In this document: positions 15,099 through 24,527 of the stretch, piece by piece
How the letters are laid out: each line of letters starts with the position of its first letter
Numbering within the stretch: position 1 is the first letter of the stretch
DNA from: Bacteroidota bacterium
GTDB lineage: Bacteria > Bacteroidota > Bacteroidia > NS11-12g > UBA955
NCBI GenBank assembly: GCA_947451105.1
Contig: CANFXY010000001.1
Span: forward strand, 64,280 to 106,660
Direction: 5' to 3'
DNA: 42,381 nt
Translations under genes and position numbers: made by a program
Notes under the pieces: model-generated
What the model was told of the DNA's origin: nothing
Seen by the model: only the letters and a program-made list of their open reading frames with translations
Database searches by the model: none

Positions 15099-17399
15099 AT
15101 GTTTTTTCGAAATACGGTATTGTTTTGCCTTTTTAGCTCATTTGTTGCTGTTTATGCGCAAAATGGGGGTATTAAAGGCTATGTGAAGGAATTAAAATCA
15201 GGCAACGAAATTGACAATGCCAACATTCAATTGGCTGGAACTGAGTATGGTTCATATAGCAACCAAGATGGTTATTTTATTATCAATGACGTAAAACCAG
15301 GAAAGTACAAATTAATTGCTGGTTTGAATGGTTATGAAGCGGACACAGTCAATGTTGAAATTTTTCCTTCCAAAGTAATCGTTATAAATTTCTTTTTAGA
15401 ACAAATGATTTTTACGATTAAAGGCGGAAAAGTAGTTGACCAAAAGAAAAGAAAAAAGGAAGACATCGACATTGGTACGACCAAAATAAAACCGTCTCAA
15501 CTTTCTAAAATCCCAACCATTGGCGGTACACCTGATTTGGTTCAATACCTGCAAATTTTACCAGGTGTTGTTTTCAGTGGCGACCAAGGTGGTCAGCTGT
15601 ACATAAGGGGAGGAAGTCCCGTAATGAATAAAGTGATGATTGATGGGATGACCATATACAATCCTTTTCACTCCATCGGTTTGTTCTCGGTATTTGATGT
15701 TGATTTAATGAAATCAGCTGACGTTTACAGTGCAGGTTTTGGTGTGCAATACGGTGGTAGAGTTTCAGCGATAGTGGACGTCAAAACCAGAGATGGCAAT
15801 AGAAACAGACTTGCGGGTAATTTTGCGGTAAGTCCATTTTTAGGCAAATTGTCTTTAGAAGGTCCGTTAAAGAAGTTCGTTCCGGGAAGAGGAAGTAGCA
15901 ACTTTGTCTTGTCTATAAAAAACTCCTACCTAGACAGAAGTTCCAAACTGTTTTACCAATATGCAGATCCTTCAAAACTGCCATACAACTTCAATGATGT
16001 TTATGGTAAAGTGACGTTCAACTCTGCGAATGGCAGCAACATGAAGCTGTTTGGATTTAACTTTAAGGACAATGTTAATTTTCCCGGATCAACCTCGTAC
16101 AAGTGGAATCAAACAGGATTAGGGACACATTTTACATTAATTCCAGAGGGTAATCAATCTAAAATCAACGGTTTTATTACCTACTCAGATTATTCAATTT
16201 CACAAAATGAGATAGACAACAAACCGCGTTCTAGTTCAATTAGTGGACTGAATATGGGTGTGAATATCAACTCTCTCAACCGCAAAGATGAAATCAAATA
16301 CGGATTTGAAATCAATGCCTTCAGTACAGACTTTACTTTGTTTAATTCAAACAATAGAAAAATAAGCCAACAAGAATTTACCACCGAATTGTGTGGTTTT
16401 GGTTTGTATAAATTTGTTAGATACCGTTGGGCTCTAGAGGCTGGTATGCGCATGCAGTATTATGCTTCTTTGGGCAATGCTTCATTAGAACCAAGAATCA
16501 ACGGCAAATACAACATCACTAAAAAACTCACATTTAAAGGTTCTTTGGGTAAGTATTCTCAAAACCTATTATCAGCCTTCAGCGATAGAGATGTTGTGAA
16601 TTTGTTTTATGGTTTCTTGTCTGGTCCCGATGATCTTCAAAAAACGTTTGATGGCAAGCCAGTGAACTCTAGACTTCAAAAAGCATGGCACGCAGTGGCT
16701 GGTTTTGATTACGACATTAGCAAGTATAGTGAAATTGGTCTAGAAGGCTTTTATAAAAATTTCTCACAAATCACGAATATCAACAGAGAAAAATTGTTTG
16801 ATGACGATGGCGATTATTCTGTTCAACCTGAGAGATTAAAGAAAGATTTCATCGTAGAGCGCGGAAACGCTTATGGTGGTGATATTCGCTACAAATTTGA
16901 CAACACTAAAAAAATGTACATATGGGCGGTTTATTCTCTAACCTATGTGAATAGATTCGACGGAATTAATACCTACAGCCCACACTGGGACAGAAGACAC
17001 AACGTCAATTTGGTGATCGATTATGTGTTTGACAAGAAAAACAGATTGTCTGCCAATGCCCGTTGGAACTTTGGTTCTGGTTTTCCATTTACCCAAACCA
17101 AAGGGTTTTATGAGAAGTTTGATTTCCAAGGTGGACCAAGCACCGATTACGTAAATGGTAATGGACAATTGGGTGTATTGTATAGCAACTTCAACCAAGG
17201 AAGATTGCCAGCTTACCACCGTTTGGATGCCTCCATTAAATATAATTTCAAAACCATTAAGAATTATAAGAGTTGGATTGTTTTCTCTGTGACAAATATC
17301 TACAACAGGAAAAACATTTTCTATTTTGACCGTGTAAATTACACCAGGGTCAACCAATTGCCAATTTTACCTTCAATAAGTTACAGCGCAGCTTTTTGA
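15099..17399 (+). CDS. TonB-dependent receptor with carboxypeptidase-regulatory-like domain
   Basis: Outer-membrane receptor of 766 residues. A signal peptide ends at VYAQ (about residue 21). Residues 23-105 form a carboxypeptidase-regulatory-like beta domain (GIKGYVKELKSGNEIDNANI onward). The plug domain follows (LQILPGVVFSGDQGGQLYIRGG, MIDGMTIYNPFHSIGLFSVF), and the barrel occupies about 240-766, ending in an aromatic residue (SYSAAF). No SusD partner is adjacent, so it is not a classic Sus-type glycan system and the substrate is unknown. It is last in the 12003-17399 unit. Confidence 0.92.
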   Translation: MFFRNTVLFCLFSSFVAVYAQNGGIKGYVKELKSGNEIDNANIQLAGTEYGSYSNQDGYFIINDVKPGKYKLIAGLNGYEADTVNVEIFPSKVIVINFFLEQMIFTIKGGKVVDQKKRKKEDIDIGTTKIKPSQLSKIPTIGGTPDLVQYLQILPGVVFSGDQGGQLYIRGGSPVMNKVMIDGMTIYNPFHSIGLFSVFDVDLMKSADVYSAGFGVQYGGRVSAIVDVKTRDGNRNRLAGNFAVSPFLGKLSLEGPLKKFVPGRGSSNFVLSIKNSYLDRSSKLFYQYADPSKLPYNFNDVYGKVTFNSANGSNMKLFGFNFKDNVNFPGSTSYKWNQTGLGTHFTLIPEGNQSKINGFITYSDYSISQNEIDNKPRSSSISGLNMGVNINSLNRKDEIKYGFEINAFSTDFTLFNSNNRKISQQEFTTELCGFGLYKFVRYRWALEAGMRMQYYASLGNASLEPRINGKYNITKKLTFKGSLGKYSQNLLSAFSDRDVVNLFYGFLSGPDDLQKTFDGKPVNSRLQKAWHAVAGFDYDISKYSEIGLEGFYKNFSQITNINREKLFDDDGDYSVQPERLKKDFIVERGNAYGGDIRYKFDNTKKMYIWAVYSLTYVNRFDGINTYSPHWDRRHNVNLVIDYVFDKKNRLSANARWNFGSGFPFTQTKGFYEKFDFQGGPSTDYVNGNGQLGVLYSNFNQGRLPAYHRLDASIKYNFKTIKNYKSWIVFSVTNIYNRKNIFYFDRVNYTRVNQLPILPSISYSAAF

Positions 17400-17445
17400 T
17401 GTCAGTATTTAGTTTTATCATTGCATTTAGCTAGTTAAAACAAAT

Positions 17446-19341
17446 ATGAGCCTAAGAATACACAATTTCGAAGAATACGAAACAGCATATGCGCAAAGTA
17501 TTGCCCAACCGGAGGCGTTTTGGGGTGATATTGCAAGTAATTTTCAGTGGGAAAAACCATGGTCTAAAGTATTGGATTGGAATTTTACGGAACCGAAAGT
17601 GGAATGGTTCATAGATGCTAAGTTAAACATTACGGTCAACTGTTTGGATAGACACATTGAAAACAATGGACACCAAACAGCTTTGATTTGGGAACCTAAC
17701 GAACCCAAAGAAGCGGGTGTAAAATACACTTACATAGAATTGTTAGCAGAGGTTAACAAAATGGCCAATGTGCTTAAAGATCTTGGTGTAAAGAAAGGTG
17801 ATAGAGTTTGTCTTTATATGCCCATGGTACCTGAATTGAGCTTTGCTGTATTGGCATGTGCCAGAATAGGCGCTATTCACAGTGTTGTCTTTGCTGGATT
17901 TAGTGCCAATAGCATTTCAGATAGAATCAATGATTGCCAAGCCGAATATGTTATAACTGCGGATGCAATGTCGAGGGGCGCAAAACAAATACCTGTAAAA
18001 GCAGTGGTTGATGAAGCTTTAGCAGCTGTCTCTTGTGTTAAAAAAGTATTGGTGGTTAACCGTTTGAATTGGCCAGTGCACATGGTAGAGGGCAGAGATG
18101 CTTGGTACCATGAAATTAAAGAAATTGTTAGCGATATCTGTGAACCAGAAATGATGGATGCCCAAGATCCATTGTTTATATTGTATACCAGTGGAAGTAC
18201 GGGCAAGCCAAAAGGTGTTGTGCATGCTTGCGGTGGATACATGGTGTATGCAGGCTATACGTTTGCCAATGTTTTTCAATACGAGACCAATGACGTTTTT
18301 TGGTGTACTGCCGATATAGGTTGGGTAACTGGCCACACATACATTTTGTACGGACCATTGTTAAATTCAGCAACATCTCTCATGTTTGAAGGCATTCCTA
18401 CTTACCCTGATCCAGGAAGATTTTGGTCTATTATTGACAAACACGCCGTAAATATATTTTACACGGCACCGACGGCTATTCGCAGTTTAATGGCCGCAGG
18501 CATAGACCACGTTTTGGCCTATGGATTATACAGTTTGAAAACCCTCGGAAGTGTTGGTGAACCTATAAATGAAGAAGCTTGGCAGTGGTACCATACCCAC
18601 GTTGGTAAAGGCAAATGTCCGGTGATCGATACTTGGTGGCAAACTGAAACAGGTGGGGTGATGATTTCTGCTTTGGCAGGCATTTCTCCTTTGAAACCAG
18701 CGCATGCGGGATTTCCATTGCCAGGTATACAAACAGTATTGTTAAATGCGGACGGTACTGAAATTGAAGGCAACGATGTTGAAGGATATTTGGCTATTAA
18801 ATTCCCTTGGCCTGGTATGTTGCGCACCACTTGGGGTGACCATGAACGTTGCAGAACAAATTATTTTGATACCTATAAAGGATATTATTTTACCGGTGAT
18901 GGCGCTAAGCGCACCAGTGATGGTCAATACAGAATTGTTGGAAGGGTAGACGATGTAATAAATGTGAGCGGTCACCGTTTTGGAACGGCCGAAATTGAGA
19001 ATGCAATCAACCAAAACAAACAAGTTGTTGAAAGTGCTGTTGTTGGCTATCCCCATGACATCAAAGGACAGGGCATCTATGCATTCGTTATCCCTGCTCA
19101 AATGCCCGAGGATGAGAATATTTTAAAGGATGAAATTATAGAAACCATTGTTGAACAAATTGGCCGAATTGCCAAGCCAGATAAAATTCAAATCGTTTCA
19201 GGTTTGCCTAAAACCCGCTCCGGAAAAATCATGCGAAGAATTTTGAGGAAAATTGCAGAAGGAGAAACTGAGAATTTAGGTGATACCAGTACTTTGTTGG
19301 ATCCTTTAATCGTTGACGAAATTAAAAACGGGGCGCTGTAA
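17446..19341 (+). CDS. acs: Acetyl-CoA synthetase
   Basis: AMP-forming acetate--CoA ligase, activating acetate through acetyl-adenylate. The 631 residues contain the adenylate-forming signature YTSGSTGKPKGVVH (about 245-258), DTWWQTETGG (about 395) and the C-terminal GLPKTRSGKIMRR, in which Lys594 is the residue regulated by acetylation in characterised enzymes. The length is slightly below the usual 645-655. It follows the receptor gene by 46 bp with no terminator seen between them. Confidence 0.96.
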   Translation: MSLRIHNFEEYETAYAQSIAQPEAFWGDIASNFQWEKPWSKVLDWNFTEPKVEWFIDAKLNITVNCLDRHIENNGHQTALIWEPNEPKEAGVKYTYIELLAEVNKMANVLKDLGVKKGDRVCLYMPMVPELSFAVLACARIGAIHSVVFAGFSANSISDRINDCQAEYVITADAMSRGAKQIPVKAVVDEALAAVSCVKKVLVVNRLNWPVHMVEGRDAWYHEIKEIVSDICEPEMMDAQDPLFILYTSGSTGKPKGVVHACGGYMVYAGYTFANVFQYETNDVFWCTADIGWVTGHTYILYGPLLNSATSLMFEGIPTYPDPGRFWSIIDKHAVNIFYTAPTAIRSLMAAGIDHVLAYGLYSLKTLGSVGEPINEEAWQWYHTHVGKGKCPVIDTWWQTETGGVMISALAGISPLKPAHAGFPLPGIQTVLLNADGTEIEGNDVEGYLAIKFPWPGMLRTTWGDHERCRTNYFDTYKGYYFTGDGAKRTSDGQYRIVGRVDDVINVSGHRFGTAEIENAINQNKQVVESAVVGYPHDIKGQGIYAFVIPAQMPEDENILKDEIIETIVEQIGRIAKPDKIQIVSGLPKTRSGKIMRRILRKIAEGETENLGDTSTLLDPLIVDEIKNGAL

Positions 19342-19415
19342 TTAACATTGTACAGAATAGATTTTACCGTCTATAAAAAAAGCAGGCGTTGCTTTATGAA
19401 TTGCTGAATATTCAT

Positions 19416-19423
19416 TAGTTTCG
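19416..19423 (+). promoter_or_regulatory. -7 box variant (TAGTTTCG) of the B12/G-protein gene
   Basis: TAnnTTCG followed by C, 14 bp before the ATG at 19438. Confidence 0.45.
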
Positions 19424-19437
19424 CAGAAGATTTAACC

Positions 19438-20859
19438 ATGCAAGAGAACATTTACCAACCAGAAAATAAAGTTAGGATAGTAACCGCTGCTTCATTATTT
19501 GACGGACATGATGCCGCCATCAATGTGATGCGAAGAATCATTCAAGCAACAGGTTGTGAGGTTATTCATCTAGGGCATGATAGAAGTGCAGAAGAGGTTG
19601 TAGACACCGCCATTCAAGAGGATGCAAATGCCATTGCAATGACCAGCTACCAAGGTGGTCACAATGAGTACTTTAAATACATGTACGATTTGCTTAAAGA
19701 AAAAGGAGCAGGTCACATTAAAATTTTTGGCGGTGGAGGTGGTACCATATTGCCTGAGGAGATTAAAGATCTTGAAAATTATGGTATTTGTAAATTGTAC
19801 CATCCTGACGACGGAAGATCTATGGGTTTGCAAGGTATGATCAATGACCTGGTTAAACAATCAGATTTCCCTACCGGTAAAGATTTGAATTTCGACATCG
19901 AAGGAATTAAAGCGAAGAATCCTGCCCTCATTGCGCAAACCATTTCTTGTGCGGAGAATTATCCAGAGAACTTTACCCAATACCGCGAAACACTTAAGGC
20001 GCTTGCAGCCTCTCAGAATTCATGCCCCGTACTGGGTATAACCGGTACAGGAGGAGCTGGTAAAAGCAGTTTGGTTGACGAATTTGTAAGAAGATTTTTA
20101 TTTGATTTACAAGATAAGAACATTGCCATTGTTTCAGTTGACCCAAGTAAGCGAAAAACAGGCGGCGCCCTATTAGGCGATAGAATACGCATGAACAGCA
20201 TAAAGAATTCAAGAGTTTACATGCGTTCATTGGCTACCCGTCAAAGCAATTTGGCACTCAGCAAACACGTTGATGATGCCATTTTGATTTTGAAAGCTGC
20301 TGGTTACGATTTAATTATTTTGGAAACCAGTGGAATAGGGCAAAGCGACACTGAAATTACCGAGCACAGCGATGTGGCTTTGTATGTAATGACTCCAGAA
20401 TACGGTGCAGCTACGCAATTGGAAAAAATTGATATGTTGGATTTTGCAGATGTTATTGCAGTAAATAAATTTGACAAGAAAGGTGCTGCTGATGCCGTGC
20501 GTGATGTTAAGAAGCAATTCCAAAGAAACCACAAACGTTTTGAGGAAGATCCTGAAACCATGCCAGTTTATGGAACCATTGCTTCTCAATTTAACGATCC
20601 TGGTATGAATACGCTTTACCGCAGTATGCTTGATTTGATAGACAGTAAAACGGGTTCTAATTTTAAATCTAGTTTCCATGCCAGCGATGAAATGAGCGAA
20701 AAGATTTTCATCATTCCACCTTCTAGGAACAGATACTTAAGCGAAATCAGTGAAACCATCAGAAAATACAATAAATGGGCAGACGACCAATCTGATATTG
20801 CCCAAAAAATGTATCAATTGGATGGCACCAAGTCTATTTTGAACTCATCAAATAGCTAA
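19438..20859 (+). CDS. IcmF-like protein with B12-binding and G-protein domains only
   Basis: Matches the N-terminal part of fused isobutyryl-CoA mutase (IcmF). Residues 10-140 are the cobalamin-binding domain: [14 protein letters not shown] with the Co-coordinating histidine at 24, [13 protein letters not shown] and FGGGGGTI. Residues about 195-420 are the MeaB/MeaI-like GTPase: P-loop [12 protein letters not shown] at 200-211, [29 protein letters not shown] and NKFD at 343-346. The chain ends at 473 in the linker ([22 protein letters not shown]), whereas IcmF proteins are about 1090 residues with a C-terminal mutase domain. All motifs are intact and the next gene is unrelated, so this looks like a split subunit needing a separate mutase chain, though a truncated remnant is possible. 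Confidence 0.88.
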   Translation: MQENIYQPENKVRIVTAASLFDGHDAAINVMRRIIQATGCEVIHLGHDRSAEEVVDTAIQEDANAIAMTSYQGGHNEYFKYMYDLLKEKGAGHIKIFGGGGGTILPEEIKDLENYGICKLYHPDDGRSMGLQGMINDLVKQSDFPTGKDLNFDIEGIKAKNPALIAQTISCAENYPENFTQYRETLKALAASQNSCPVLGITGTGGAGKSSLVDEFVRRFLFDLQDKNIAIVSVDPSKRKTGGALLGDRIRMNSIKNSRVYMRSLATRQSNLALSKHVDDAILILKAAGYDLIILETSGIGQSDTEITEHSDVALYVMTPEYGAATQLEKIDMLDFADVIAVNKFDKKGAADAVRDVKKQFQRNHKRFEEDPETMPVYGTIASQFNDPGMNTLYRSMLDLIDSKTGSNFKSSFHASDEMSEKIFIIPPSRNRYLSEISETIRKYNKWADDQSDIAQKMYQLDGTKSILNSSNS

Positions 20860-20917
20860 GCCCCTATAAATATTTGGGCAAGCAATAAAAATAAACTTAT
20901 TTTGTTTTTCTTCTTTT

Positions 20918-22492
20918 ATGAAAAACTTAATATGGTCTTTCCTTGCTATGGCTTCATTCTTTGCAAGCGACCTAAAAGCGCAAACCATTCGTTACAAACA
21001 AACCGAATTGGAAAAAACCTATTTGTCAACGTATCTGGGTAGCGATGATAAATACCATTATTATAAATATGGTTTGTTTAGCAGCAATTATACCCAATTT
21101 GAAATTGCTAACTTAGCAAACCATAAAACAATAGAGGTTCAATTGGGGAATAAAACAGATGGTCTGCCTGAAATCTATTTCTTAAATAAAAAAATATACT
21201 TACTTAGAAAGGATACTAAGAAAGAAAAAGACAGTAAAATAACTGAAACCACAATGGAAATATTTAAAATTAATCCGATAAATGGTGAGGTTGAAAAGTC
21301 CGTTAAATATGCCAATAAAGATACAATCGGTTATTTTAAATTTTTTGTAGACACGGTTCAAAATAGAATTTTCATGAAAAAGGTTGCATTTGGAATGTTC
21401 CATAAAAAATTAGATTCTACATACGCCGTGTATAATTTAGACCTAGAGCCATCCAATGAAACTGAAACCCGATCCGGAAAAAGGAAACCGGAAAATGAGG
21501 CGTTTTCAATTTGTAAACTGTTTAATCTTAGTTACAGTTTTGATATTAGTTTCTCTAGAGAGTTTTTAAATGAACGAGCAGAATCCCATAGCGATTCATT
21601 CAGCACCAACAATTACAAGTTCTCATTCGAAAGACGCAACGATAAAGACATTTATTTCTTTACTTCTGTGATTCAAAATATAGTGATCACTTCAAAAAAT
21701 AAAAACAACAAAGTTCAGAGCGTTGATTTTGCAATTGACATAGACAAGAACATCATCGATATCAATTACAGAGAGGACAAGAATGGCAATCTTTTTGTTT
21801 TTGGAAAATACATTCAAAAAGGCAAAGGCAGCAGCAGCTATGGGCTATTCTCATGCATTTTTGATGCAAAACTAGATGAAGTTGTAGCTGTTAAATACTT
21901 TGACTTAATCAATATTCCAAACATTGAGAATAACACGGTACCCAATCAGAAATATGTTGGTTTTATATTCAATGACCTGTTTGATGCCGATTATGAATTC
22001 TATTTCGATGAGCAAAATGCTTTTATTTTTACCTATCAAAAACAATACAACAATGTTCAAGACCATGTATACCTTTTAAAGGTAGAAGCCAATGGCGAAA
22101 TAATTGTCAATGTTGTATACAACCAGATTAAAAAGGATAAAAATACAGACTATTCAGAAAAACACATGGCGCTTAGGGTTGGTAACAATATTCATATTTT
22201 GTTTTACGAGAATATAGACAATATTGGCAAGGAAGTGAACAGCATCGATATGCTTGAAACGACTATGGGTAAGAAAAACTGCGTCTTAGCCTATACCACT
22301 TACAAATTATTGGACGATGATTTCACCAAAAAAATATTGATAGCTGATTTAAAAACGCTAGGCAATATGCCCAATTTGAAAGAACCTGTTATTTACTACA
22401 ATCCTGAGTCTAACCAATACACCGCTATTGTTAAGGGTTTTTCTAAAAAACGCAATCTTGCAAGTTTGTTTGAATTCATCTATGTCGATTAG
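20918..22492 (+). CDS. Exported protein of unknown function
   Basis: A 524-residue protein with a signal peptide ending at LKAQ near residue 22. The mature chain is rich in Lys, Asn, Tyr and Phe and alternates short beta-type strands with polar turns along its length, compatible with a beta-propeller-like or all-beta exported protein. I recognise no family motif, and there is no lipobox and no obvious C-terminal sorting domain. It lies between the B12/G-protein gene and the cystathionine beta-synthase gene. Confidence 0.8.
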   Translation: MKNLIWSFLAMASFFASDLKAQTIRYKQTELEKTYLSTYLGSDDKYHYYKYGLFSSNYTQFEIANLANHKTIEVQLGNKTDGLPEIYFLNKKIYLLRKDTKKEKDSKITETTMEIFKINPINGEVEKSVKYANKDTIGYFKFFVDTVQNRIFMKKVAFGMFHKKLDSTYAVYNLDLEPSNETETRSGKRKPENEAFSICKLFNLSYSFDISFSREFLNERAESHSDSFSTNNYKFSFERRNDKDIYFFTSVIQNIVITSKNKNNKVQSVDFAIDIDKNIIDINYREDKNGNLFVFGKYIQKGKGSSSYGLFSCIFDAKLDEVVAVKYFDLINIPNIENNTVPNQKYVGFIFNDLFDADYEFYFDEQNAFIFTYQKQYNNVQDHVYLLKVEANGEIIVNVVYNQIKKDKNTDYSEKHMALRVGNNIHILFYENIDNIGKEVNSIDMLETTMGKKNCVLAYTTYKLLDDDFTKKILIADLKTLGNMPNLKEPVIYYNPESNQYTAIVKGFSKKRNLASLFEFIYVD

Positions 22493-22541
22493 GTTTAAAA
22501 TAAACTCTAAAAATTTCCTTAAGTCCTCAAGTTTAAAAGTT

Positions 22542-22549
22542 TAACTTTG
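22542..22549 (+). promoter_or_regulatory. -7 box of the cystathionine beta-synthase gene (TAACTTTG)
   Basis: Perfect TAnnTTTG followed by C, ending 4 bp before the ATG. Using the rnpB spacing, transcription would start at or next to the A of the ATG. Confidence 0.65.
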
Positions 22550-22553
22550 CGCA

Positions 22554-23921
22554 ATGTCTTTTAGTAAGAATATTTTAGAAACCATTGGCAATACGCCCAT
22601 GGTACAATTGAACTCAATCGTAGCAGAATTGCCTTGTCAGGTATTGGCGAAAGTTGAAAGCACCAATCCGGGAAACAGCATCAAAGACCGCATGGCCATT
22701 CGCATGATTGAAGATGCCGAGAAGTCGGGTGCGCTTAAGCCAGGAGGAACCATTATTGAAGGTACCAGCGGAAACACCGGTATGGGTTTGGCCATCGCCG
22801 CCGTTGTTAAAGGGTATAAATGTATTTTTACCACCACAGACAAACAAAGCAAAGAAAAGGTAGATGCCCTAAAAGCTTTTGGCGCTGAAGTGATTGTTTG
22901 TCCTACCGATGTTGAACCGGAAGATCCACGTTCATATTATTCAGTGTCTTCACGCTTGGTGAGTGAAATCCCCAACAGTTGGAAGCCAAACCAATATGAC
23001 AATTTAAGCAATTGGGCAGCACATTATGAAAGTACAGGTCCTGAAATTTGGGAACAAACAGAAGGAAAAATAACCCACTTAGTTGTAGGTGTTGGTACAG
23101 GTGGAACCATAACAGGAACAGGAAAATATTTAAAAGAAAAGAATCCAAATATTAAGGTCCTTGGTATAGATACCTACGGCTCAGTTTTTAAGAAATACAA
23201 GGAAACTGGGATATTCGATAAGAATGAAATTTATCCCTACATCACAGAGGGCATTGGGGAAGACTTTTTACCTGCCAATGTTGATTTTAGTGTGATTGAC
23301 CATTTTGAAAAAGTAACCGATAAAGACGCTGCAATTTATACAAGTTTGTTGCCAAGAACAGAAGGGATATTTGCTGGAAACAGCGCTGGTTCTGCAATCG
23401 CTGGAATCTTGCAAATGAAAGCGATGTTCAAACCGGGTGATGTGGTAGTGGTAATATTCCACGACCATGGTACACGTTATCTTGGTAAAATGTACAACGA
23501 AGAATGGATGCGCGACAGAGGTTTTATTGAAACCAAAAAAGCGGCAACAGCGATTGACTTAATTCAAAAGCACAAGAACTTAAAGTTGTTGACGGTATTG
23601 GGTTCTCAAAAAGTGACGGAAGCGTATCAAATGATGAAAAAATTTGATATTTCTCAATTGCCTGTGGTGAATGAAAAATCTGAATTTATCGGCTCCCTAA
23701 ACGATGTCGATTTGTTTGAATCGCTGATAGAAAACCCTGCCTTAATGCAAGCGAACATTGATTCTGTGATGCAAGCGCCTTTTCCTAGCGTTAGACCAGA
23801 TACCAGCATTGAACAAGTGTCTAAATTAATTAACAAACAAAACCAAGCTGTTGTAATGACCGACATGGGCGGCAACACACACATCATCACCAAATACGAT
23901 GTGATTGATTCTGTTGGATAA
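22554..23921 (+). CDS. Cystathionine beta-synthase (PLP enzyme with CBS-domain pair)
   Basis: Fold-type II PLP enzyme that condenses serine (or an activated serine) with homocysteine or a related thiol. Of its 455 residues, 1-325 form the catalytic domain: the PLP lysine is Lys44 in NPGNSIKDRMA, the phosphate loop is EGTSGNTGMG at 69-78 and GVGTGGTITGTGKYL is near 180. Residues about 335-455 are two CBS domains, probably a regulatory nucleotide- or AdoMet-binding module. There is no N-terminal heme domain of the animal type. Cysteine synthase activity cannot be excluded, but the CBS pair favours this call. A shared terminator lies downstream. Confidence 0.9.
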   Translation: MSFSKNILETIGNTPMVQLNSIVAELPCQVLAKVESTNPGNSIKDRMAIRMIEDAEKSGALKPGGTIIEGTSGNTGMGLAIAAVVKGYKCIFTTTDKQSKEKVDALKAFGAEVIVCPTDVEPEDPRSYYSVSSRLVSEIPNSWKPNQYDNLSNWAAHYESTGPEIWEQTEGKITHLVVGVGTGGTITGTGKYLKEKNPNIKVLGIDTYGSVFKKYKETGIFDKNEIYPYITEGIGEDFLPANVDFSVIDHFEKVTDKDAAIYTSLLPRTEGIFAGNSAGSAIAGILQMKAMFKPGDVVVVIFHDHGTRYLGKMYNEEWMRDRGFIETKKAATAIDLIQKHKNLKLLTVLGSQKVTEAYQMMKKFDISQLPVVNEKSEFIGSLNDVDLFESLIENPALMQANIDSVMQAPFPSVRPDTSIEQVSKLINKQNQAVVMTDMGGNTHIITKYDVIDSVG

Positions 23922-23943
23922 TTTTCAAAACATTAACCCATAA

Positions 23944-23978
23944 AAAAAGAGAAATCAATTCTGTTGATTCCTCTTTTT
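23944..23978. terminator. Bidirectional terminator between convergent genes
   Basis: AAAAAGAG-A-AATCAA pairs with TTGATT-C-CTCTTTTT around a 5-nt loop. Both strands end in a T run, so it serves the gene ending at 23921 and the one ending at 23994. Confidence 0.85.
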
Positions 23979-23993
23979 ATTTTATCGTTAGAA

Positions 23994-24518
23994 TTAATCT
24001 CTGAAGAGAACTTCTTCGCTGATTTTTCGGTAGTATATGATAGATCCACCTTTGGTGACCATCACTAAAAAGCCACGGTCAATACTTATTTTGTATTCCA
24101 TAGGAACCTCAAACATGGTTACAGATTGCCATTGTCTAAATACGAAAAATGGACTGTAGAGCATATTGCCACTGATAGAATATTTTCCTTGATAACCTCT
24201 TTCTCTTCTCGAGTAGGTTGAATCTTTTGCATAACCACAACCCAACATTTTTTTATCAAAGCTGAAAAATTGAAGGTTGTAAAACCAATAGTCTGTGAAT
24301 TTTCCACTGTTAGAGCGGTACATAAAAACCTTGTCTGGGTATTTGTTGCTCAACATCTGACTAAATAAGCTGTCACGTCTGTACATAACAATGATGTTGG
24401 TGTCCTGACTGCACATGGCGGCTATTGCCCAAGTGCCTTTTAGGTTTTCAAGCTTTACTTGCGCTTGCAAAAAGCTGCAAGATAAAAAGGCAGTTAGTAT
24501 AAGGAATTTAAACTTCAT
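23994..24518 (-). CDS. Small exported protein, possibly lipocalin-like
   Basis: A 174-residue protein with a signal peptide ending at LQAQ near residue 20. The mature part begins VKLENLKGTWAIAAM, the short G-x-W opening found in lipocalin-like domains, and continues as alternating strands (YWFYNLQFFSF, YKISIDRGFLVMVTKGGSIIYY). The lipocalin assignment is structural guesswork. It lies 9 bp downstream of the deoxyhypusine-synthase-family gene and is probably cotranscribed with it. Confidence 0.75.
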   Translation of the reverse strand: MKFKFLILTAFLSCSFLQAQVKLENLKGTWAIAAMCSQDTNIIVMYRRDSLFSQMLSNKYPDKVFMYRSNSGKFTDYWFYNLQFFSFDKKMLGCGYAKDSTYSRRERGYQGKYSISGNMLYSPFFVFRQWQSVTMFEVPMEYKISIDRGFLVMVTKGGSIIYYRKISEEVLFRD

Positions 24519-24527
24519 GGCATTGAA

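Noticed and set aside
16938-17357. 139-codon antisense frame in the TonB-dependent receptor gene
   Set aside because: Shadow of a clearly coding barrel region, with no independent signals.
19342-19400. Possible terminator after the acetyl-CoA synthetase gene (ATAGA / TCTAT)
   Set aside because: Only five base pairs, AT-rich, and followed by A rather than T on the plus strand.
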